In this document: positions 36,932 to 50,140 of the stretch, one piece after another | Numbering within the stretch: position 1 is the stretch's first letter | Layout of the letters: every line of letters starts with the position of its first letter | Origin: Nymphalis io | Taxonomy: Eukaryota; Arthropoda; Insecta; Lepidoptera; Nymphalidae | DNA length: 64,000 nt | Direction: 5' to 3' | Assembly: GCF_905147045.1 (NCBI RefSeq) | Contig: NC_065899.1 | Location: 9,746,501-9,810,500 of the forward strand | Program-made: the position numbers and the translations under genes | Notes under the pieces: model-generated | Database searches by the model: none | Told to the model about the DNA's origin: nothing | What the model saw: only the letters and a program-made list of their open reading frames with translations

Positions 36932-37010
36932 TCGCACTGCAGCGGCATCGTGGCTTTAGTTCCAAACCTTCTCTTTAAAAAGAGCTTTTGGCCTAGCTGT
37001 GGGACATTCT
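36932..37010 (+). mobile_element. SINE family C, 3' fragment
   Basis: TCGCACTGCAGCGGCATCGT, then AGTTCCAAACCTTCTCTTTA and GCCTAGCTGTGGGACATTC correspond to the last 80 bases of family C. It abuts the family A copy on its left. Confidence 0.65.
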
Positions 37011-37162
37011 TACTTTGATTACTTTACCTAAGAGTATCATACTCTTAACTTCCAAACGTTTGGTATTATATTTTATAAAATAACAGAATTAATATTTATG
37101 TGTAACTTATGGTATTATCAATTAAGTATTTACAACTCATTATAAGCTATTTTGCTGTGCTT

Positions 37163-37464
37163 CCGTAACAGCCTGTGAATGTCCCACTGCTGGGCTAAAG
37201 GCCTCCTCTCCTCTTTTTGAGGAGAAGGTTTGGAGCTTATTCCACCACGCTGCTCCAATGCGGGTTGGTAGAATGCACATGTGGCAGAATTTCAGTGAAA
37301 TTAGACACATGCAGGTTTCCTCACGATGTTTTCCTTCGCCGTAAAGCACGAGATGAATTATAATCACAAATTAAGCACATGAAAATTCAGTAGTGCTTGC
37401 CCGGGTTTGAACCCACGATCATCGGTTAAGATTCACGCGTTCTTACCACAGGGCCATCTCGGCT
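37163..37464 (-). mobile_element. SINE family C, tRNA-derived, complete-looking copy
   Basis: On the minus strand the element begins GCCGAGATGGCCCTGTGGTA (A-box region), then GATCGTGGGTTCAAACCCGG (B-box region). It runs through CTTTACGGCGAAGGAAAACA, TGCATGTGTCTAATTTCACT and CCAAACCTTCTCCTCAAAAA, and ends AGCAGTGGGACATTCACAGG CTGTTACGG. It is the best-preserved copy in the window, with both ends visible. The 75-codon frame inside it is a by-product. Confidence 0.92.
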
Positions 37465-39191
37465 TTTTGTTGCTGTGCTTGTTAAAAGGTAATCTTCTGT
37501 TACCAATAAAATGAACTATTAAATGCAACTGAATCATTCACGATGTCCACTTGCCAATAAATGAAATAGCTTACGTTTACGCTGAACTCCTCAAATAATT
37601 GTATTCGCATTCTATTAAATTCCATTGCTTATTTGACCCAAAACACATATCTACAAATGTAATGTAAATGTTTATATATAACAATTTCGTATGAGTTATA
37701 TCTCATGCTAACAATAAATCTTTGAAGTCAAAACAGAAGCACTAACAAAACATAATTAGTCTTGGAGCTAGTGATTAAATATTTGGTTGGAAAATATATA
37801 TATTTTTTAAAGCAATTTTCCATCAAAAACATCTATTGGTTTTTGATAAGATAGACTGATATGACACGACACCAAACGCTCTCATATGCCGTCATACCTA
37901 CTTCTTACCGCCGCTCTCTCACTTTTTCCTTGTGTGTGCGTGGCGCGTATAATATGAAAATAATTCATTGTTATATTTTATTATAAGATTAAAAAGTATT
38001 TATCTTATCATTGAAACTATGTTTACTTTACTCCATATTAATTGGTTTTCATTAATCATAAATTTATTTTATAACCATCAGTTGCGTAGCAGACGTCCAG
38101 TAAAGGCCAAAATTTAATGATATTAATTGCGTCTGTGATGTGATATACAAAAAAATAATACCCGTGTCATCGTCAATATTGAAGTGTAATCAAGTTTGTG
38201 TTCAAATCACTGCGACTTTAGATATTAAATAAAAAGTAAATACATAGTAAAATAACTTAAAATATCCATGAAAATAATATATAGTCTGGTATAAGAGTTA
38301 TACAATACCGTAAAATTTTCGGGTCACAATAGTAAGTGGATAACGCTCCAACTATGTTAACGCAACTGGAGGCCTATTTTTTCTGTCCATTGATTTTTAT
38401 TGGCTCTTCTGAACTTTTACCCACGCGCGCAATTTCCATAACCACGTAATAGAGTGCTCGTTTTTGTATCCGCCTCTTGGACTATATTCGTAATGCGTCG
38501 TGTTTGTTTATAATTAACGGCATCAGCCTCTCAAGGAACATTGTTTAAGCCGTACAGGCTGTCCAGATTCAATAAATATTATCCTCTTGTGTGGTAATAC
38601 GAGCCCTTGACGTCATCGTTTGTAAGTCGAAACGCGTTAAGAACCGAACAATTGGTAATTGTGCCTCCGCAAGCATGTAATGATTTGCTTTATCTTTGCG
38701 GTAAAATACAATGATCGCTTGTTTGTTATTTAATTATAAAAACCGCGAAAAGTACTTCACTTGCATAATATTAAATTATATTAAAATAACATAACTATTT
38801 GAACATCTTAATTATAGTCTATTAATGCGAAGCAAAAATACATGGGAAAATTTTCGTTCTTATTCTTTTATTGCATTAAAATTAATGTGTTAATTAACCG
38901 ACAGTATTAATAAATAGTTCCCGAGGCTAGTTTAGAAGCGAGACTGTAGCGTGCAGCGGGAATCGAACCGAGATAATTTCTTGTCATTATAGTATTATTT
39001 ATAACACAGTGAGAAGTGCTTGCATGCGCTTGCGCAGTTTATGAATTGGTAACTAAAACAGCGCCATAGGGCTTATGAAAAGTCAATAAATAAAAGTATG
39101 TATTTTCATACATTTAAACAATTTAAGTAGTTACTTTCGTATCATTTACGATTAAGATATATATTAATAATTAATATGGATTAGCTTATAG
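37465..39191. other. Intergenic DNA; GC-richer patch at about 38.4-38.7 kb
   Basis: No gene supported. The 38,400-38,670 stretch is less AT-rich and contains a perfect CRE/ATF-type palindrome TGACGTCA at 38,609-38,616. Whether it is used is unknown. Confidence 0.45.
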
Positions 39192-39447
39192 AATTAATAA
39201 TAATAATATCCTGGGACATATTCACACACGGCCGTCTGATCCCAAACTAAGCAGAGCTTGTACTATGGAAACCAGACAAGTGATATACTACACATACTAC
39301 TTTTTTTTGTATAATTACATATATAAATACACCCAGACTCAAAACAAACAGACACGTTCATGCACACAAATGTCCTGGGTGGGAATCGAACCCACAACAT
39401 TCGGCGTAAAAGGCAAGTATCTACCAACCACGCCAACCGGCTCGTCA
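39192..39447 (-). mobile_element. SINE family D, tRNA-derived, nearly complete
   Basis: On the minus strand: GAGCCGGTTGGCGTGGTTGG (A-box region), GTTGTGGGTTCGATTCCCAC (a near-perfect B box), TGTGCATGAACGTGTCTGTT, CTGGTTTCCATAGTACAAG, GGGATCAGACGGCCGTGTGT, and an (ATT)n tail. The promoter boxes look best preserved of the three D copies. Frames of 61 and 79 codons over it are by-products. Confidence 0.92.
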
Positions 39448-39892
39448 AAATTGGTACGTCGTAGAAAAATTCCGCTTCAACATAGCATCTTCGTTCTTGA
39501 GTAGGATATTCTAAGATAGCATGGGTCTAATATATATCATGTAATGAGTAATTTACCGTGAACTATACACAATACAATATAACTTTCTTTATGTTATAAG
39601 GTTGTGCCACTGTAATTATAGGCTGAAAGGATATATAATTACTAGTTTCAGCCCGTGGTTTCGCCTGCTTGTGAGTGGGGAAAGACGTTAGGTACCCTAC
39701 CGTTTTCTGTACCCCTAATAACGATATGTAAAATTTCATAACGATGATTTGAATAATTAAGACGTAAAAAACATATTCACTTTCACATTTATAATATTAA
39801 ATAGAATGTTTTTTATTTTTCGTTACCTTTATACTTGGTATACTAACTTTGCAATTTGTTCTGTCATAAATAAACTTTCTTTCCAAAAAATT
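39448..39892. other. Intergenic DNA, nothing recognised
   Basis: No gene, repeat or structured element recognised. Confidence 0.5.
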
Positions 39893-40055
39893 CGTTTGAA
39901 GGGTGAGTAAGCTAGTGTAATTACAGGCACAAGGGACATAACAAGATGTTCCCAAGGTTGGTGGCGCATTGGCGATGTAAGCGATGGTTAACATTTCTTA
40001 CAAAGCCAATGGGCATTGGTGATATGCTCGTCCGCCTACCTATACTATAAAAAAC
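39893..40055 (+). mobile_element. Dispersed repeat family A, 3' half
   Basis: CGTTTGAAGGGTGAGTAAGC, TTACAGGCACAAGGGACATA, GTTGGTGGCGCATTGGCGAT and CTCGTCCGCCTACCTATACT ATAAAAAAC. It begins in mid-element, a 5' truncation consistent with retroposition in the poly(A) sense. Confidence 0.85.
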
Positions 40056-43000
40056 AAACATCATAGGTTAATAGTGCAAGTCAAGTGAAGACATTCTTTT
40101 TTTTAAAGAGCCAATCTAATGGTAACCACTCAATACTTTGAATGAGGTCAGTTTTGCTAAGCCTGTCTGCTATATGAATAAAATAACAAATGGCGCTCAA
40201 TAATCAAAATAAATGAACAATTTTCAAAAAAATTAACAACACAGTATCACTCGGGATGGTATAAAGATTTGATGATACCATCATCCAAATATTTCCAGAC
40301 ATTTAATAGTAATGGTGGTATAAAGAAGTTCACATACATACATACATAAACCGTGAAAACATTACACTCTATTTTTGGGCAATGATGTAAAAAAAGATTT
40401 TATTCAGCAGCATTTTTGTATATTTATTAGACATCACATTTTTATACATTCAAGTTACTTTATAAGTTTAGGGATCAGGTTATAAACGTGAACAAGATTA
40501 ATGCATTACCTTGAATTCGCTGTAAATAAAAAGGCCCGTCTACATTCTTTATCTATTGCCAGTCAACATCGTAACGCCGGCGGCGTAACCTGTTCCCCGT
40601 CCTGTCATTGGTCCGATTCGAAATTATTCCAGCATTATGTAATAAATCATAGTGAACCAGTAATTAAGACAGTCATGACCAGAAAGCTAGTATAAAAAAG
40701 AGTTTATAATTTTTTCACATTAAATAACGATTCTGTTGTTGCTCCGCCTAAACGATGATCGATAAAGTCTTTATATGTGTTATTTTTAACGTAAATCAGT
40801 TCTCTGTGAACGTCCGCGTATGATTGATTGTTATGTAAATGAACTGCTACATAAATATTGAACATGTCGAATCTTATAATACATTATTTAAAATGTACGT
40901 GACGTCGCGTTTTTTTTTTATTTCACTTTATTTTTTATGAATCGTTTTTTTGGAAAATGTTTTATTTTTCGTATAGATCAAAGAAATATATTTTGCTTTA
41001 TTAGTGCTCGAAAACATTTTTTCAGTTTATGAATTCAGTAACAAGATTTATATTATTAAATTAAAAATCTATCATTATCAAGAAAGATTTTGGATTATGG
41101 GGTATAGAAAGGGTTATATTTTTTTAACATTTGCGAACCCCCTCCAAACGCGGATGAAGCCGTACGCGGAATGTAGCTTAATATAAAATACAACAATTTA
41201 TATTTCATTTTGAATGCAAAATATTTAGACATCCTCTAGTCATGTGTTATTAAATAACTGTTTACGTATTTGCTTCCTACACTTCAATACAATTAAGTAG
41301 TTACTTGAAGATGTTTATATACGTACAAATAAAACGGTATTTACATTGAACGGCTGTCTGTCAAACGTAATCAACATTATTGTAACATCTTTCAAACTCT
41401 GATACTGACTTTGAACCTCGCATGTTATTCCGTATTTGTAAATGCTTAAAACTATCAATCATTTACAATAAGGATCAAGGAATTCAAAACACTACTCTGT
41501 ACGATTTAAAAGGTAGGAATTTATAAAGAAGAAATACAGAATAAATTCAAAAACGATTACAGCAAACATTTTAAATACGCGGAATTGTATTGTAAGAATA
41601 CTAGTAGTATTTTACCATTAAATCGCATATTAAATCTAAATACACAGCTTAAGGTATGCAAAACGTGTATTATTACGGAATTCATTTTGTTATATCCATT
41701 TACCGAAATGTTTTAGCAATTCGTTATAGCATATTAGGAAAAGCTCTTCTCTAAAAATAAATCTCATTCAATAAAACACAACAAACGGAACGTGTTGAGA
41801 ATCCTGAGGAACTTAACGTACTAAATCATCGCTAATCGGCTGAACGGAAGCCTCAATCATTTCTAGTAGCCGTCGGTTCCCGGTCATCAGTAACGTATAA
41901 CACATATTGATTGCTTCGCCTTTCCAAAGGTAATTTGCCTTCATAACACTAACAGCCATTTAATATTACGAAGAAAGTTGGGCGACCTTCATTGCGCAGA
42001 AAAACATTAATAATTTTAATATCAACGACACTACTATTATACGAATGAAGAAGGTACTTAAATATATGATAACTTTTGTGACTCAGGTGAAAGCTTATAA
42101 ATTATATCGCTTTTGCTAATAAGACTTTTTACATTGCAGAGTAGATTTTGTTATATATTGTCAATATAAGCTTTAATTTAATAGTTTGAATGTTTTCCAA
42201 ATAAAATTTCAAAATGTTTAAAATGTTGTAAATTTTAAACGTTAATTAGAAAATTCACAAATTGTATGGAATAAAAACTATACAAGATCAGCTTAAGCTA
42301 GCCTACTTAAGCTATCGGTAAACAATCAGAAAGCTGTTGTGAAAACGGAAAATATCGTAAAACGAGAAGTAAATTGAACACTAAAATGGGACGTCTTCTA
42401 GCAAGTAGACGCAAGTTTCAAGGCCTTTTGGCCCCTGAATAAATTAGTTTTAGGAACGGCCGAGCCAATAAAAGTTTTAAACAAAAGAATCATAAAACAA
42501 ACGGCCCAACTTCGGTAGCAAGCAACAGTGCTTCAATGATTTACGACAGATCTGGGACACAATCGCCGCCAACTTTTCAAATAAACTAGCTATGAATAGA
42601 CTCAAACATGTGTCTGAAGATAAGTTCTTCGCCTGTTTTAATGGTGTAGTCATAGTGCACATACGTGTGGGGACAATAGGGGAAACCCGACAATGGTTGA
42701 TTACGTTTTATTTGATGGTGACAGCTAACGCTTTAGGAGAGGACGAATCGACATCACAGGACGTCACGAAGTTCGCTACTGCTTCATAAAACTTGCTTTT
42801 TGAATGTTCGTCTGCACGCGAGTAGAATCGGTTCTGGTCTGTCGATCTCGCATGTGTAATGTGCCGACGGTTTTATAAAAAAATAAAAACGATTAAAACA
42901 AACCCTTCGTCAGTTTTTTGTTGCGTATTCGTCGGCACTATCTTTCATGTTCATACGGCGTATGCATATTTAAAAATACGTTTGCCAACGTATGTAAAGA

Positions 43001-43238
43001 CGGTGGTAGCATTTTTAATTTTATGTTTAAAATAAACAAATTCAATAATCGCCTACATTTTAAACAAATTGTCCCGTCAAATTGACTCTTAAAATTTTAC
43101 GTGAATTTAAATTAATAGATCATACAAAGTTACACGTCTGTAGTTTGTAAGTTTGTAAATTATGTTATAATCCTTAAATTGAATCTTATGATTCAATTTA
43201 TAAAAATGGTATACATTTTTAAAAAACGAAACAAATGA
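40056..43238. other. Intergenic DNA, no gene recognised
   Basis: A (CATA)n run lies at about 40,334. GC-richer patches occur at about 40,560-40,620 and 42,360-42,860. The second contains a 65-codon ATG frame (42,592-42,789) overlapped by a minus-strand frame; neither shows a known domain. Confidence 0.45.
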
Positions 43239-44260
43239 GTTTCCATTCAAGTTTTATTATACGCTGATGACACTAAAATTTTTAAGATAATAAAAAATAA
43301 TCAAGACTGTTTTCATTTACAAGAGGATTTAAATAAATTAGGACAATATTGCATTGCTAATAATTTGCAGCTTAATGTTGACAAGTGCTGTGTAATTACA
43401 TTTTCGAGAAAAAAAGAACAAATAATTTTTGACTATTCCATATTTAATACTAAATTAAAAAGGGTAACCGAGGTGAGAGACCTTGGGGTACAACTAGACA
43501 ACAAACTTATATTCGATAAGCATATTGAGGAAATAGTGATGAAGTCGTATAAAATGCTTGGATTTATCTTTCGGCAAGGGGCAGACTTTAAAAATATTCA
43601 TACCTTTGTAATTTTGTACAATGCTTTCGTTAGATCACATTTAGAGTATGCGTCAACTGTTTGGAATCCACAATATGCAAAATATGTCAACTTAATTGAA
43701 AATATACAAAACAAATTTATCAGGAGGTTGCGATACAAATTTACTTTTCCTGACTCTGTTTTTATGCCACTTGAAGAACGTAGAGAACAAAGAGACCAAA
43801 TGTTTCTTTACAAAATATTAAATAATTTAATTGATTCTCCATATCTGCTTAGTGAGATTTTATTTAAGTGTCCTCGTTTTAACGCTCGCTCTCAGGATAC
43901 TTTTTCAATACCCATTTATAAAACTAATTATTTCAAAAATTCTTTTATTCTAAGATCTTGTAATAGTCATAATAGAAAATACAACCACATTGATCTGTTT
44001 AAAAATAGTTTAAGTAAATTTTATAATCTTGTGAAAAATACTTATTAGTAATTAACCATAACCATATTTACGTTAAAATTTTACTTTGTCATAAATAGTT
44101 ATATTTTATGTAACATCAAAATTAGTCCACTTCCCTGTTAAAACAGTAGTGGAAACTTAACTGGCATAAGTGTTAAAATATGATTATTATATTAAGTTGT
44201 AATATACGATATGCTGTATGTTTCCCTAATAAATAAATAAATAAATAAATAAAAATAAAT
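43239..44260 (+). mobile_element. 5'-truncated non-LTR retrotransposon: reverse-transcriptase C-terminal half, 3' UTR and (TAAA)n tail
   Basis: From 43,239 one frame runs to the stop at 44,046-44,048. It opens with QVLLYADDTKIF, which carries the YADD catalytic motif (motif C of reverse transcriptase) at 43,260-43,271. It continues with the usual C-terminal LINE blocks: NNLQLNVDKC, FNTKLKRVTEVRDLGVQLD, FVRSHLEYASTVWNPQ, IENIQNKFIRRL and ERREQRDQMFLYKILN. The fingers/palm motifs before YADD and the endonuclease are missing, and a stop (43,236-43,238) sits directly upstream, so the copy is truncated and not autonomous. A short 3' UTR ends in ATAAATAAATAAATAAATAA, typical of Jockey/CR1-group elements. 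The uninterrupted 270 codons point to a fairly recent insertion. Exact clade not determined. Confidence 0.88.
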
Positions 44261-46502
44261 TTGCTGTTAAGCTCTCAATTACAGCGCCTCTAAACTTAAG
44301 ACGTCAAAGGATCCGTAATGCAAAACAAGTATAAAATTACAATAAGATTTTTGAAAACATTGCAGGCTACTGTCCCTTCGCTCATTATTATGAAACAGAA
44401 GCTCGAATTACCATTGTCCCGCTGTCAAAACGCAGCGGATAAGAAAAAATGCGTTACAATGTCGCAATAAACTCGAAGCATTTTACAACATCCCAAATAT
44501 TTTAACCCCCGGTAGCTATATGACTTTTGTGTCTTTAGATCAGACGAGCGAGTCTTTATGGGCCATTTTGCCTTATACTTTTACGTCGAGCTATTTTCTT
44601 TTTTGTAGTATCTTAAATAAGACGTAATATTCCAAGAAACGAGACATTAGAATGAACTCGGCTTTCTCTTCTTTGAGGGACACGTACGAGGGATTTTATG
44701 GTCAATTGTTTTAGTTAGTCGTTGACGTGGCAAAAAGATGGATTGGTATGTACCAATGTTGATTTAGTGTACATGTAGTGTGTTAAGCCGATTGTAAATG
44801 AAACGAGTTCATACTTCATTAACTCTTTTGTATGGATCGAGATGAGCACCAATCTTAATTGAACAAAGTTATAAATAAATGGAATTGAAACGTTTTTTGT
44901 TTCGTTTTATTTAATTATAATTCATAGAATTTATATTGGTATTTCACTTTTTTTACCACACTTCAGTATGACAGTGATTTTTTTTATGTTGATTACAATT
45001 ATTTTTCCAAAGACATGAGCGTGCCGTGCCGTATTTTGGTTTTTAATTTTTGATAAAATTATTATATTACAATAAATAATTACATATTAGCGTACATAAA
45101 TACTAAATGCTGATATATTCGTATATATATATTAAGCGTTGTAGTTAAACAAAATATAGAAGTAAAACTAAATTATATGTATAGCTGATGTTTTATGATT
45201 TTACAAATATTATCACATTACAAAGCATGCCGACGGTTAACCTACAAAGCCTTAACTTTAGACGTCAAAAGTTTCTACCTTTGATTATACATTTATTGTA
45301 TATATTTTTACAATCATAGTTGGTTTTAAATATAATTATTTAGGCACAATTGAGATAAAACTAACAATTTATTATATACAAATATTTTATATAAATTTGC
45401 TTTAGTTATTTTTAAAGTACACATAAATTATAATCAACTAATTAATTTGCAAAAACGATGACAAATGTAAACAAACTATATTAAGGTATAAACTTAAATA
45501 ATGATATTCCAATTAAGCTAGTCCCAATAATGAAATTTGAAGTTTAATAACAAAGTGTAAGAAAAATACGTTCCTAATACTTTTAAGTTTTTACTGTTGT
45601 CTTTTTTAAGCATACAATAGTTCAGTCGTTTCGTTCCATTGCCCAATATCAATACTGATCGTTTTGCGCGCACCGACCGATTCTTAATGAACCGTAGTCT
45701 GTGACGACTTTTTTTAGAGTCAAAATATCTTGCTTTCTATATTTAGTTAAAATTCATTTTAAAAATAACCTATTTATCTAAAAATTCGACAATTTTATAT
45801 AGAAATTTTATATAAAAATAAGGCAGTTTTTTAGATTAAGTTATATACACGAAGAAATATTATGTTTTCGATTAATTTAAAATGACAATATTTTTTTTTT
45901 TCATTGAAAAAAAAACATTAAAGGACTAAAATGGTTACACATTAATGTTTTATTATAAAAATCATAAAAAAAAACTAACTTTAACGGTTTCAGTATAATC
46001 CATATTATAGACAAAACTTACATTAGACTTACGTAAACTTATGTAATTAATCTAACAAATTATCAATTAATTAAGACATGTAATTTAGCTTTTAACAAGA
46101 ATAAATCTAGGTGTTTAATTGAAAGTAACAGCTTTTGTTTTACTTATAAATAATTATATGCGTTAGAAAATATGAATGAAACAATTGCAATTACAATTAA
46201 ATATTATTTTAATGCAACCAATCACAAGCTCTATTATTAAATTCAGAAACATATCAATCTTAAATCTTGCAATATCAATTATGAGAATTGATTTTAACGT
46301 TACTCATCATTACTACGAGTGTAGACACAATACATGTCTTCATATTCACATACAATGTCATTGGACGTAACACCAACGAGAATTATAGCAACGGTTGTTT
46401 GCTCCGAGATATTGTTCAGATTTGATTACAAACAGATAATTGATTTCATTAGTATATGCTCCTAGACAAAACAGTAAAGTATTTATCAAGTTAGGACAAT
46501 AC
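44261..46502. other. AT-rich intergenic DNA
   Basis: Nothing recognised; a CpG-containing patch lies at about 45,655-45,720. Confidence 0.55.
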
Positions 46503-46615
46503 GGTTTCGGGTTCAAACATGGTCAAATATATTTTCATGTGCTTTATTCCACTTAAATCCAATGTGCATGTGAAACTATTTCGCATTGGAGCAGCACGAA
46601 AGGAGGCTTTAGTTT
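46503..46615 (+). mobile_element. SINE family C, degenerate fragment
   Basis: CGGGTTCAAACATGGTCAAA (B-box region), TTTTCATGTGCTTTATTCCA, AATGTGCATGTGAAACT and TCGCATTGGAGCAGCACGA. The order matches family C, with internal deletions and without the head. Confidence 0.65.
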
Positions 46616-47019
46616 AATAGTGAGATATACGTTAAATATAATAATTATAACATTTAAAGTCACAAGACTTCCATATTTCACGAGTGAGATACCTGAAGAG
46701 CCCTCTTACAGCACGTACTATTGATGTGCAGTTAATTTAAAGATATGTTTCCACTACAATAGTTGGCATTTTTCGTGTTTATCACTGTTAGTATCTATAA
46801 AATCATTCAATCATTGTGTCCATAAAGTATCAATGTAAGTCTAACCAAGTAAGTACGCAGAGAATCATAAGCGTATTCGTTTGATGTGTACCGCCTTAAA
46901 CGGAAACACGATTCTCGACAAGTGCTTACAATATAAGGTAATTACAGAAACTTTTGTAATTAATGAATATGACGAACACGAAAGTATACAATTTTAGTTT
47001 TGTAACTTATCTGCCTTAA

Positions 47020-47373
47020 CGATTGTTTATTGCTCTAGTGGCTAACGTAGCTGCATTCCCGAGGTCCTAGGTTTAAAACCAGTTCGAACAATAAAATTTA
47101 TTTTGGTTTTCCATCTAAAAATAGACGCAGCCTGGATGGAAATTGGAAGTATGTTCACTCTCGTATCCCAGAAAGCTCGTATCGTCTTTTATCTTGCACC
47201 TGAACCCTTTCCAGTCGTGTAAAATTTACTGTCCCATTGGGTTATTAGAGTGAGAAAGTAAAGAGTACGTTTGTGTTTGCGCAGACACTTATAATATGTC
47301 CTGCGCTGTTAATTAGTCTTTATTAGGAAGACCGGCGAGGCCGAAATATGTCACGAAGACATCATCATCATTT
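47020..47373 (+). mobile_element. SINE family B, head and body contiguous
   Basis: TTGCTCTAGTGGCTAACGTA (A-box region), CCCGAGGTCCTAGGTTTAAA (decayed B box), then CACTCTCGTATCCCAGAAAG, CACCTGAACCCTTTCCAGTC, CATTGGGTTATTAGAGTGAG, AATATGTCCTGCGC and GAGGCCGAAATATGTCACG. It ends in (ATC)n. Head and body are joined here without family A between them, so this copy shows the uninterrupted structure. Confidence 0.8.
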
Positions 47374-49220
47374 CCATTGTATATTGAAACAATCTAAATG
47401 CCGCCATTTTTGTTAAATTATATAATGCAATACATTTAATGAAAGTGTAAAACGTGTGATATTAAGAACAAGTGAAAGCATATTAGGCACAATCATTTAT
47501 CAACTCATGCATGTTTTGATAATTTGTTATAAATTTAGATAACCGCTATAGAGAAAGTTTGAGCAATTTGCGCGCTTAATACAATTCTGATGGCCTGAGG
47601 AATATAGTGTTTTTTTATGGAACAATTATGCCGAATCTAATATTATCTTTTTTTATAAATATTTTACACTTTATTTCATTTAGATTTGTTTTCGTTATTC
47701 ACTGACCATTATCAAATTGAATTATTTTTTAAATTAAAATTTATTAATTTTTTTTGAAAATAATGTATAATTATTAAAAAAGTTAATACTTTTAGTGATA
47801 AGGATTATTGCATATTTATATCAAATATAATGGATTTAGTTTTATTTGTTGAATTATATTTACTTAAATACTCTCACAAAAATGTTTATACGAGCATTCT
47901 GAAATACTAAATATGTATTTTGATATAGATTTTATTACTTTATATTTCTTACAGTGATTTTTTTCTGCTGTGTACAAGAGGTTGTTACCTCTAACGACAG
48001 AAGGTTTATCTCCTGCCTCTCTTTCTGCGAGAAATTAAAAAGCCTACAACATTTTTGAATACATATATGTATATTTTAATGTATTAGTCTCAATTTATTT
48101 TACAAAGAATACTCACGGAATGAAATATGAAAAGTAAATTAAGCAATAATCCTATTACAAAAAGCTGTAGTACCGCGAAAAATTAATTTGGTTAATTTGA
48201 TTTTATTAAACTTTACCCAAAACGTCAGATGTGTCTTATAATAAATTCTAGAATGAAATAATACGGATTTAACTGTAATTTAGTTGAGTTTGTGCACATC
48301 AGTTCATGATAATAGTTAACTTTTTTATTATAAATTCGAAACGTAAATATATCTTCAAGAACAGTTTTTATTCAGAGTACTTTGTTACGTAATTTTACGC
48401 TTAAAATAAAATGTTTATCTTTATTCCTTAAAGTAATTAATAGAATCATAAATAAGTGAGTAATAATAATGAATTAATTAACATGAATTAATGTTTTTGG
48501 ATATATTTTTAACACAAAATAAACACAGAATTCATTGTCATAACATAGACGTACGTTTACATTTGCATGTTGGTGTTGGCATTGGTAATACAAAACAAAC
48601 ATTTGAAATTATTCTGTCACAGAATATATTAATGACCGGCAAAATAAACCTATTTTATTACCAAACGCCATTTTAATTCATGGTTATTGCCATCCAACCT
48701 GTATTGGCGCAAACGAGTAAATCGTTTTGAAGTGTTTACAAACATGCCAAGATTTGTTATTGGTACTTTATAGGCCAACGTTTTATGTAACGTTCATTTC
48801 AAAGTACTTTATTTATGTTTTAAACAACATAATCCTAAAATATGCATCCAATTTGAATACTAATTTAACAAAAAAAATTGTTTCAATTAAAATTAGTTGT
48901 AGTAGTATAGTTTAGATATTTATAAATTGATACTTATATCGTCACTGATACATAAAAATGACTGAATTTTATGTAAACATAAAAATTATACCAAAATATT
49001 TATAGAAAGTTAGAATAAATAACTTTGAACTATATAATATAGAAGAATAATACGGGAGCCGAGATTTTATATACCTGTGCCTGTTATTATAATAGCACAA
49101 AAAACGTTACATATAACTTTATGATTTCTTAAATTAATCAAATATTATCTTGATTTCAACATTTTGTATAGCATGTGATTCATGATATGTTATAATGCCA
49201 TGAATTATATTTCATTTATT
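47374..49220. other. AT-rich intergenic DNA
   Basis: Nothing recognised. Confidence 0.55.
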
Positions 49221-49506
49221 AACTGGTGGTAGGACATTGTGAAAGCTCATCTGGGTAGTTACCACCCACTCATCAGATATTCTACAGCAAAACAGCAGTA
49301 CTTGATATTGTTGTATTCCGGTTCGAAGGGTGAGTAAGCCAATGTAATAACATGCATAAGGGACATAATATCTTATTTCCCAAGGTTGGTGGCGCATTGG
49401 TGATGTAAGCGATTGTAAACATATTAGTAAACATTTATTACAATGCCAATGTCTATGGGCGTTGGTGACCACGTACCATCAGATGGCCCATATTTGCCTA
49501 CCTATA
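49221..49506 (+). mobile_element. Dispersed repeat family A, nearly complete
   Basis: AACTGGTGGTAGGACATTGT, CTCATCAGATATTCTACAGC, GGTTGGTGGCGCATTGGTGA and CATCAGATGGCCCATATTTG. It has a small insertion/duplication of AAACAT(T)A before ATTACAATGCC. Instead of a poly(A) run it passes into an (AT)n run at 49,507-49,525. Confidence 0.85.
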
Positions 49507-49525
49507 ATATATATATATATATATA
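49507..49525. repeat. (AT)n microsatellite at the end of a family A copy
   Basis: Nine to ten AT units replacing the A-rich tail of the element; tails of retroposons are common birthplaces of microsatellites. Confidence 0.9.
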
Positions 49526-50140
49526 CATCTTTACTGTATATTTTCTGTGTATTTGAACATCGCATAACAACTACAAAACTTAGTTTTACGAAACTTCTTG
49601 CGTTAAAACCATTAAATGTAGTTAAAAATATTACATCGCTACCACGACGGGATCTGTATATATAGATTTAAGATTACATTTTATTTACAAACAATATAAG
49701 GTAAGGGTCAAGATGAATATACTTGAAGTATGTTAATCCTTGCACTAGATGCCATGCAGACGGAACTGTATCTGATATATTATCAATGAAGTCTGATTGT
49801 TGGTTATATAGGCTGGAGGTTGAAATAGATTTCTATTATCCGAAGTGGAATCACATGTATCAACATCAAAACGTACTTACTTTATTAAAGCAGGCTTATG
49901 AAAATCGTCATTTTATATGAAATGTAACCAGCCGATGATCGGAATATAGATTTGTCGGGAACCTACGAGTAACTCATAGAATAAAGTAAAAATATAAATC
50001 TATGTTTATACTTATTGTTACGATATTTTCGATTATTACAAGAAGTAACCACGGAAAATTCAGACGAAGTTTCAAACTGCATTTTTAATCTTTTATCTTT
50101 TTACTTTTAAATATACTGAGGGTCTATTTTGTTTTTTGGA
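49526..50140. other. Intergenic DNA, no gene recognised
   Basis: A 65-codon frame at 49,723-49,920 has no known domain and I do not call it a gene. Confidence 0.5.

Noticed and set aside
38938..38980. tRNA-like words GCGGGAATCGAACC
   Set aside because: Only a B-box-like word inverted, with no second box or repeat body.
42477..42789. Antiparallel 61- and 65-codon frames
   Set aside because: No domain, and mutually overlapping frames in a mildly GC-richer patch are not enough to call a gene.
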